Shown here piece by piece: positions 58,901 through 64,000 of a DNA stretch of 64,000 nt. A program made the position numbers and the translations under genes. The stretch spans positions 3,305,365 through 3,369,364 of the forward strand of contig NC_033642.1 in NCBI RefSeq assembly GCF_001540865.1, in the 5' to 3' direction. The stretch's first letter is position 1. Every line of letters begins with the position of its first letter. This DNA comes from Ananas comosus (lineage: Eukaryota > Streptophyta > Magnoliopsida > Poales > Bromeliaceae). The notes beneath the pieces were generated by a model. That model did no database searches. It saw nothing but the letters and a program-made list of their open reading frames with translations, and was not told the origin of the DNA.

Positions 58901-61900
58901 CCGGTCCAAATAGGCGGTTGGTCGCGGGGCGTGACATTTCCGCTGTGGAATAAGGCGGGGCGTGACACTAGTACTACATATATTGTTGCCAATCCAGTTC
59001 TACATGCATGCGCCAAGCACATCAAACTTCACTATCATTTCCTACGAAAGAGAAAATTTAAGCGGGTTGACCTTGCCCTATTTCATATCTCGTCTGGAAA
59101 ACTTGTAGATATCTTTACCAAGCCGTTGACCACCTCACATTTTTCTGCACTTCGTTCCAATCCTCACATCTGGCTGTAAGATGCTCAAATTTGTGGGGAG
59201 ATGTTAGCGTAGATCTGTTTATGTTAACATAATGAGGACTGATATTTCTTCTATATATCTTATTCGTATATTCTTATTTTGTTAACCCTAGCTGTTGTAC
59301 ATAGCTATTTTACTCTATACCTATTCGATATAAGCCCTAGATTGGTTTCATACTATTTTACCAAAACTTCCATGAGTAATAAAGTAGATTTCTTTATCAA
59401 AAAGAATAGTAAAAAGGACATTTAATATTGGAGAGGATGAATTTGATAAATCATAAGGATGCAACAACTTTGAGTGCTCGGTAATCAAATTGGCAGCTTG
59501 ATAACACATAATTAAGCTCCTTTCAAGATAAGCAAATTCTATCATGGCATCTTCTTCCCTCAAAAGGGAGAAAGGAAAAGTACGAGAATGACGCAAAAAA
59601 AAAAAGGGGGGGGGGGAGAGGGAAGCATCACCAGAATGCTATGTTTTTTATGCTGACCCAGCACACTTTTTAAGTTTCCGTGAAAGATAATCCAAAATAA
59701 AACTTATTGGAACTACTATTCCATTAAAGAATAAATATACACTACTGTAGAGATAAGAGAAGAAGCAAAGTGAAAGATAAAGTTGACAAACAAGAAGTTA
59801 TATACTGCATAAAAGCATTACTACCTCTGAAAATATTGCAATGAGAGAGGAGAAAGGTTTGATCGTGTCATCCAGTCGGCACTTATTATTTGTAATACAT
59901 GTATCCAACATTCTTCCTACCATCACAGTTTCGTCACTAAGACCAAGAATCTTGCAAGTCTCCGAGAAGTTCAAATCACTAGTGGATCCTTTTGTATACC
60001 TGAAGTCCAAGAAGGCATAGATATCTAAAGAGCAAAATTTGACTACGGTGAAAATAACTAGATAGAGAGTGATTTGGAAATCATACCACAAACTGTTGCA
60101 GCAGTAACGAGAACAACCAACTAGGAGAGTCCTCACAAGACCTAAAGCATTACCTATCCTAGTGATAACAAAATGTATTTGTTCTAACAAGGTGACTCCA
60201 TGATTTCCAATGGCCAGCTTCCCTAGAGAAAATTTAAGCTCCTGTTGCTGTAAAGAAGGATGTGCATTCAGCGCAGCACTGTTTCTCTGCGAAAACTCCA
60301 AAATAAATATATACATAAATAAAGACAATCCACAGCTAAACTGATATCATAAATGAATATGAAATATAAGAGATATCAGCTGAAATTCCATTTCCTTTCT
60401 CAAATTATCATCATGCATGTGTTAACCCATAAATAAGCATGGACAGACATTATCAATAAGCTCACCAAAACACTGATTCCGTGTTTGATGATCTGCAATG
60501 AAAATCGTGGAAGGAACTATAAATTTAAAAATTTTCTTCATCCACTCATTTTCAAGATAAACTTCAGTAATGAGAAAAGAATTGAAATTTGGTTTTCGCG
60601 AATGAATACCGAAGGATGTTATCAATAAAGATGTATACAAGTCCAATTTTAAGATACAATGCAACCAGCATGCAATAACAGCAAGCAAACAAGATGTAAC
60701 TGCTTCATAGGCAGAAAGTGATGGGTTCTTTTGCTGACGCCAAATATTTTAACTACTGTGAAAGCAACAGTGTTATAAGCAATAAATGAACAGTTTATAA
60801 TTAGTTGCTTATAATGCAAGAAACTATATAATGCACAATAAAGGAAAAGTGGGTAGAGAAGGATCAGAAAAGAAAGAAACAGGAAGAACTGGACAAGACT
60901 ACCACTGCAAGATAAAAATCCATCTTTTGAAGCATTGCTTATATTACGTAAGTGCAAAAAGTTAATAGGACTAGCAACAAAGAAAGAAATTCAAACAGTT
61001 CTGCATTTATCCTATAAAATACTTGGGATGACACTCAAAGAAGTCTAAAAGATTTACAAAGATAAAGATGTCTATTCACTGCTAGATCGTGGTGACTCAA
61101 AAAGGTTGCAGATCATTGTTCTAGTGGAAATGTCATGATTCAATCCCAAAAAGCAAATAAAAGAAGGGCCCAATATAGAATTCCAGATTGACTAGGTGAC
61201 TTTAACACCGAACATATCCTATAAAAATTTGTAACTTTTTATTCTCAGAAAATAAAAGTCCAAGATGAATTCCAGATTGAATGGATGACGTCATTTTGAT
61301 ATATGAATCCCACTCCGAAACAGAAATAATCAGACAAATAGCAGATCGTATATCAGCAAGTCAGCATTAGTCTAGAAAAATAGAGGTTCACTTTTCTGCT
61401 GTACATTTACCCATAAATTTTTTGAATTTTTCATGATAAAAATAAACTCTTTAATGAGAGGACTTAAAACCTTGCTTGAATACCAACATTCTCATCATCT
61501 ATTGCTTTTAAACCTATTATTATAAGATTAAACACTTCACTAATAAGCTGTGATAATTGTCGTTCCAATTTTTTTTGGCACCATATAGTCTTGGATATTA
61601 TCGTATAAGACCTGCCATTTCAAAGTAAAAAAGCAAATGAAGTATATCTACATTTTCTACACAAATATTCAGGATTTCAGTTTTCCCTCGACTGGAAGAG
61701 ATTGTTTTCAGAACATCTAAAGTTACATCTCCTGGAGTTTTCCGGTCAACTTTCAGGATAATATACTCAAAATCATACTAGCAACAAAGTTGGCAATAGT
61801 TCTGTTAGGCTTCTTAAAAACCACTTTTGTATGCATCTTGTGATGTCGAGGAATAGTATAGTGGACAAACAAGAACATAATATTGTCAGGAAGTATATCG

Positions 61901-62595
61901 AAGTGGATTATTGACTCAACCGAAACTAGATATTTTCAATATGGCAACAAACACGACAACAACAGCAATTTATGAGAGGGGCAACTAGAAAAGCCAGCAT
62001 GAATGTGCAAGGAATGCTCTTCAGCTAGAGGAGTTCAAGGATTTGCATCTCGTGAAGATTGCCAGTGAGCTTTCCGTTCACCAAACATGGACTAAACAGG
62101 GTAGGCGGGGAGCCTATATCAACAACTTGACATTCATAAGATTTCTGTTTAGCTTAACTATCAAAAATCACATACATGATTAATGGTATTAATTAATTGA
62201 TGGACCCACAATTTGATGAGACATTTCCACTAATCATAAAGAAAAACAACAAGATTAAGGAGAGCTAATAGAAAAAAGAGGTGGTAAATCAAAATTCCTA
62301 CACTACATAAAACTTCTGCAAAGTATACGTAAAAGAACAAGCAGCATTCCCAGGTATATTAAAGTAACTCATATACCTTAGAAATGTAGGACTCTTTCAA
62401 TGCACCAGTTTCACAATCACCCTGAATCAACTCACTTAAAGCTGTAAACATCTGATTTAAAAACATTGTGACAGAATTTGAAGCAACAGAAATTGGTCTT
62501 AAACCATGTCTAGCCAATGAAGTTGCAACATGCTCGACGCCTATTACTTTTAAGTTCTTCCGACCTTGATTGTCAGGGCCATTCTCAATGAACAT
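52126..62595 (-). CDS. WASHC4: WASH complex subunit 4 (SWIP) homologue, C-terminal exons
   Basis: SWIP (KIAA1033, WASH-7) is a scaffold subunit of the WASH complex, which activates Arp2/3 on endosomes for actin-driven sorting. Seven exons join in phase on the - strand: 62377-62595, 60466-60492, 60087-60286, 59825-59999, 53519-53701, 52295-52480 and 52126-52212, with TAA at 52126-52128. All introns are GT-AG. Together they give 321 residues. Hallmarks known from animal SWIP C-termini recur in order: MFIENGPDNQ, VEHVATSLARHGL, ITRIGNALGLVRTLL, LIIPSLIANLVDC, GLIMGTAFVLK, FDKLNWFSSAKKKLREE. The final helix ends KFARTLLSS. Upstream exons must lie beyond 62595 or outside the window. No stop or frameshift interrupts the exons, so the gene may be functional despite a 6.1-kb intron full of transposons. 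Confidence 0.85.
52481..53518 (-). other. Intron of WASHC4 (1038 bases)
   Basis: It holds an ATT repeat at about 52947-52977 and no coding sequence. Frames here are chance frames. Confidence 0.7.
54400..55110 (+). pseudogene. Reverse transcriptase remnant of M (first copy)
   Basis: It contains YVDDIIVTDIS-like, FAIKDLGSLHYFLGLEV and KYAQQLLERHDLSSNKPISG words spread over frames, typical of copia RT. Early parts are heavily decayed. The segment from about 54912 is duplicated at 55529 next to the N at 55111. Confidence 0.75.
55112..55528. other. Unplaced segment between duplicated RT copies
   Basis: It begins just after N and contains GGGAACAAGGGGGGAAACAAGG-like words, then AT-rich (TAATAATTAATT) sequence. 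It is not copia coding sequence. It could be another inserted repeat or mis-joined sequence. Confidence 0.5.
55529..56199 (+). pseudogene. RT end and RNase H start of M (second copy)
   Basis: It repeats the RT words FAIKDLGSLHYFLGLEV and RHDLSSNKP, then continues through the decayed region to the RNase H words EYHSIAFTLAETV and VQQQRPIFIYYGNLV, where the solo LTR interrupts it at 56205. Confidence 0.75.
56205..58967 (+). mobile_element. Gypsy solo LTR nested in copia M
   Basis: It begins TGTAGTGTACTG, ends GGCGGGGCGTGACA and is flanked by CTAGT at 56200-56204 and 58968-58972. Deleting it restores the RNase H region across the junction. A second LTR piece (58594-58936) lies inside it near its end, so it is not a simple single LTR. 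It carries no GGGACCGGTCCC cluster. Confidence 0.85.
58594..58936 (+). mobile_element. Partial gypsy LTR inside the solo LTR, with N
   Basis: It starts TGTAACATACCGG and ends CGCGGGGCGTGACA, but is only 343 bases long and contains N at 58742. LTRs of this kind here are over 2 kb, so the middle is probably missing at N. The flanks CGGAA and TTTCC do not match as a duplication. Confidence 0.65.
58973..59201 (+). pseudogene. RNase H end and polypurine tract of M
   Basis: ANPVLHACAKHIKLHYHF and KLVDIFTKPLTTSHF are the conserved copia RNase H C-terminus. A purine-rich GTGGGGAGA lies directly before the 3' LTR at 59202. Confidence 0.85.
60466..60492 (-). CDS. WASHC4: 27-base microexon of WASHC4
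   Basis: Nine codons (IIKHGISVL) are flanked by TTGCAG upstream and GTGAGC downstream, and keep phase 0 between the ISK end of one exon and the RNSAAL start of the next. In animal SWIP a similar I-K-x-I-R-F-F-type segment is expected at this spot. The exon is too short for routine gene finders. Confidence 0.65.
60493..62376 (-). other. Intron of WASHC4 (1884 bases)
   Basis: AT-rich, with no recognised transposon or coding sequence. Frames such as 60649-60957 are hydrophobic chance frames. Confidence 0.6.
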
Positions 62596-64000
62596 CTGCA
62601 ATCAAAATCTTTTATGCAATTAGTGGCATCTAATGTACCTTTTACTCTAGTGTTTAAGCATTAAAAATGATAAATAGCTAAAATATTGGCTTGTGACCTA
62701 AAATTAACAGAAAAAGACAAAACCTTGCAAGGAAAATTAAGTATATCTTAATAGATGAAATAAGCAATTTTCCTTAACAATAAATTGCCCTAAAATATTA
62801 ATGTAACTAAAACAAGTTGATAAGGCAGAGAATTTGTGATATGTTTCACAAGATGTGTTCAATTTGGAGTTGCTAAGCAATGCTAGCCAAGTCAATTTAT
62901 CCGGAATACTAGTTATGCAACTATGAGCCCAAAACACCACGCAATTTTAAACATATCTAAAAGATGAGTTTGGCATTTAATACTTGACATAAACCAACAC
63001 GAGCTTTGTTGGGCTACTATCGGCAGCAAATGGCTCGGTTTACTACCGATTTGTTTTCGATAAGAGAGGTTCCAAATCGACGATCGGCACCGTTAAACAT
63101 GATCTAGACTATTTAAATTATCTAGAAATTCTCATGCCTTTTCGACATCACTAACTAAACGATCAAATTAATGGCCGGCACAGTACGTTTGCTCGTTTAA
63201 CAGTGTAAAAGGGCTCAAATCAGCTGAATTTTTGTGGGAAAATTCTTTAAACTATATACCAAAATTGTATCATCACTTTTTGAAGAATATTCATTATCAG
63301 CCATTCATTTTATGTCCACTTAATGGACAAAAGAATCAAGGTTTAAAGTGCCGTGACATGAGCGTGCCGCTGTCTATCTGGCACTGTACGGCACCGGCAC
63401 ACTTCTGTGCCGAGACATGGCACGCTTGCGTGTCGATGGATACGCATGACCTTCTACTAGCACGCTTTGGCACGGACTTGTTTCAGTTTTTCTGGTTCCA
63501 ATAAGCTCTTATAATGTTATTTTGAAAAATTTAATCATTTGCTATGATTAGCTTACTATACTCATCAATTAACATGCTTATAAGCTTTTTTGTATGTAAA
63601 GTATAACTACACCTGATGCAGAATAGAAATTTTTATTGATTAGAATTTTTAAAAGACAAAAACATCTTTCTTCCTTTCTTTTTACTATATTACATTCTTT
63701 CTTTTATAAAATACAAAAAAAATTTGAAAATAATTTTAAAAATTATTTGAAAAAAAATTTAAAAAGTATTTTAAAAATTATATTTTAATTAATTTTTTCA
63801 ACAATTTATTAGATCCATCAAAAAAATTAAGCAATAAATCATATGACAAATAAATTAAATAAATTTAAGTATCAATTGCTTTAATTTAGTTTTTAATTTT
63901 ATCAGTATTTTCAATCGTCTAATGCAAAAATAAAATTTTATGTTTGATGTGCCTCAAAATTTGTTTATTGAGTTTGATTTTGTTCCCCTTATTCGCCAAA
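62596..64000. other. Upstream intron or flank of WASHC4 with repeats
   Basis: No further SWIP exon was recognised. About 63050-63330 matches the MITE-like element at 40807-41220 (for example AAATCGACGATCGGC and GGAAAATTCTTTA). About 63340-63480 is a GC-richer stretch of repeated GGCAC words. The right end is AT-rich low-complexity DNA. A coding exon could exist but cannot be supported. Confidence 0.55.

Larger units (their letters stand above)
54090..59372 (+). mobile_element. Ty1/copia element M in a WASHC4 intron
   Basis: Short LTRs of 176 bases (54090-54265) and 171 bases (59202-59372) both start TGTTAGC(A/G)TAGATCT and end CAAAACTT(T)C(A)CA. The target duplication TGAGT lies at 54085-54089 and 59373-59377. 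Remnants of RT and RNase H lie between, in the same orientation, opposite to the host gene. The two LTRs differ at many bases, so the insertion is old. A gypsy solo LTR splits its RNase H. Confidence 0.9.

Noticed and set aside
60508..60688. Frame with KPNFNSFLITEVYLENEWMKK as an extra SWIP exon
   Set aside because: The exons at 62377 and 60466 already join in phase with the expected spacing, and no good splice pair bounds this frame.
62737..62940. Frame upstream of the first recognised SWIP exon
   Set aside because: No SWIP-like blocks and no convincing acceptor/donor pair.

Overview
This is a plant nuclear window, probably from a monocot and possibly a commelinid. The evidence is stacked LTR retrotransposons using the plant initiator-tRNA-Met primer site, CACTA, Helitron and Mutator-like remnants, a strongly GC-biased intronless AHL gene, and a host gene with GT-AG introns. 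Pineapple or a relative would fit, but nothing here proves the species. No bacterial-type genes, rRNA, tRNA or CRISPR were seen.

Layout. 1-9365 (+): a decayed chromodomain-bearing Ty3/gypsy (Tekay/Del-like) element. A solo LTR (3780-6219, TSD GGTGC) sits in its integrase, and its 3' LTR is fused to a second gag/protease fragment. 9366-24810 (-): a 3'-truncated SIRE-like Ty1/copia element whose gag is split by a 9.5-kb Tekay-like element (12945-22490, TSD CTTAT). 24811-29302 (-): the 5' part of another Tekay-like element, cut by the copia insertion. 30408-33144 (-): a solo LTR (TSD AATTC). 33145-38029: AT-rich intergenic DNA with hairpins and microsatellites. 38030-39085 (-): an intact AHL AT-hook gene. 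39086-44312: intergenic DNA with MITE-like inverted repeats, a GC-rich island and a small Helitron. 44313-51291: a CACTA fragment, mosaic gypsy LTRs and the 5' part of a different, Tat-like gypsy element. 52126-62595 (-): the last seven recognisable coding exons of a WASH-complex subunit 4 (SWIP) homologue. Its 6.1-kb intron holds a Ty1/copia element (54090-59372, TSD TGAGT), which holds a gypsy solo LTR (56205-58967, TSD CTAGT), which holds part of another LTR.

Only two host genes are convincing: the AHL regulator and the C-terminal half of WASHC4/SWIP. Everything else is transposon tissue. The most unusual signal is a set of clustered palindromes centred on ACCGGT in the LTRs of both gypsy and copia families. 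The core stays fixed while the flanks change together, which keeps the two-fold symmetry. Five isolated N characters, at least two beside duplicated sequence, mark probable assembly scars.
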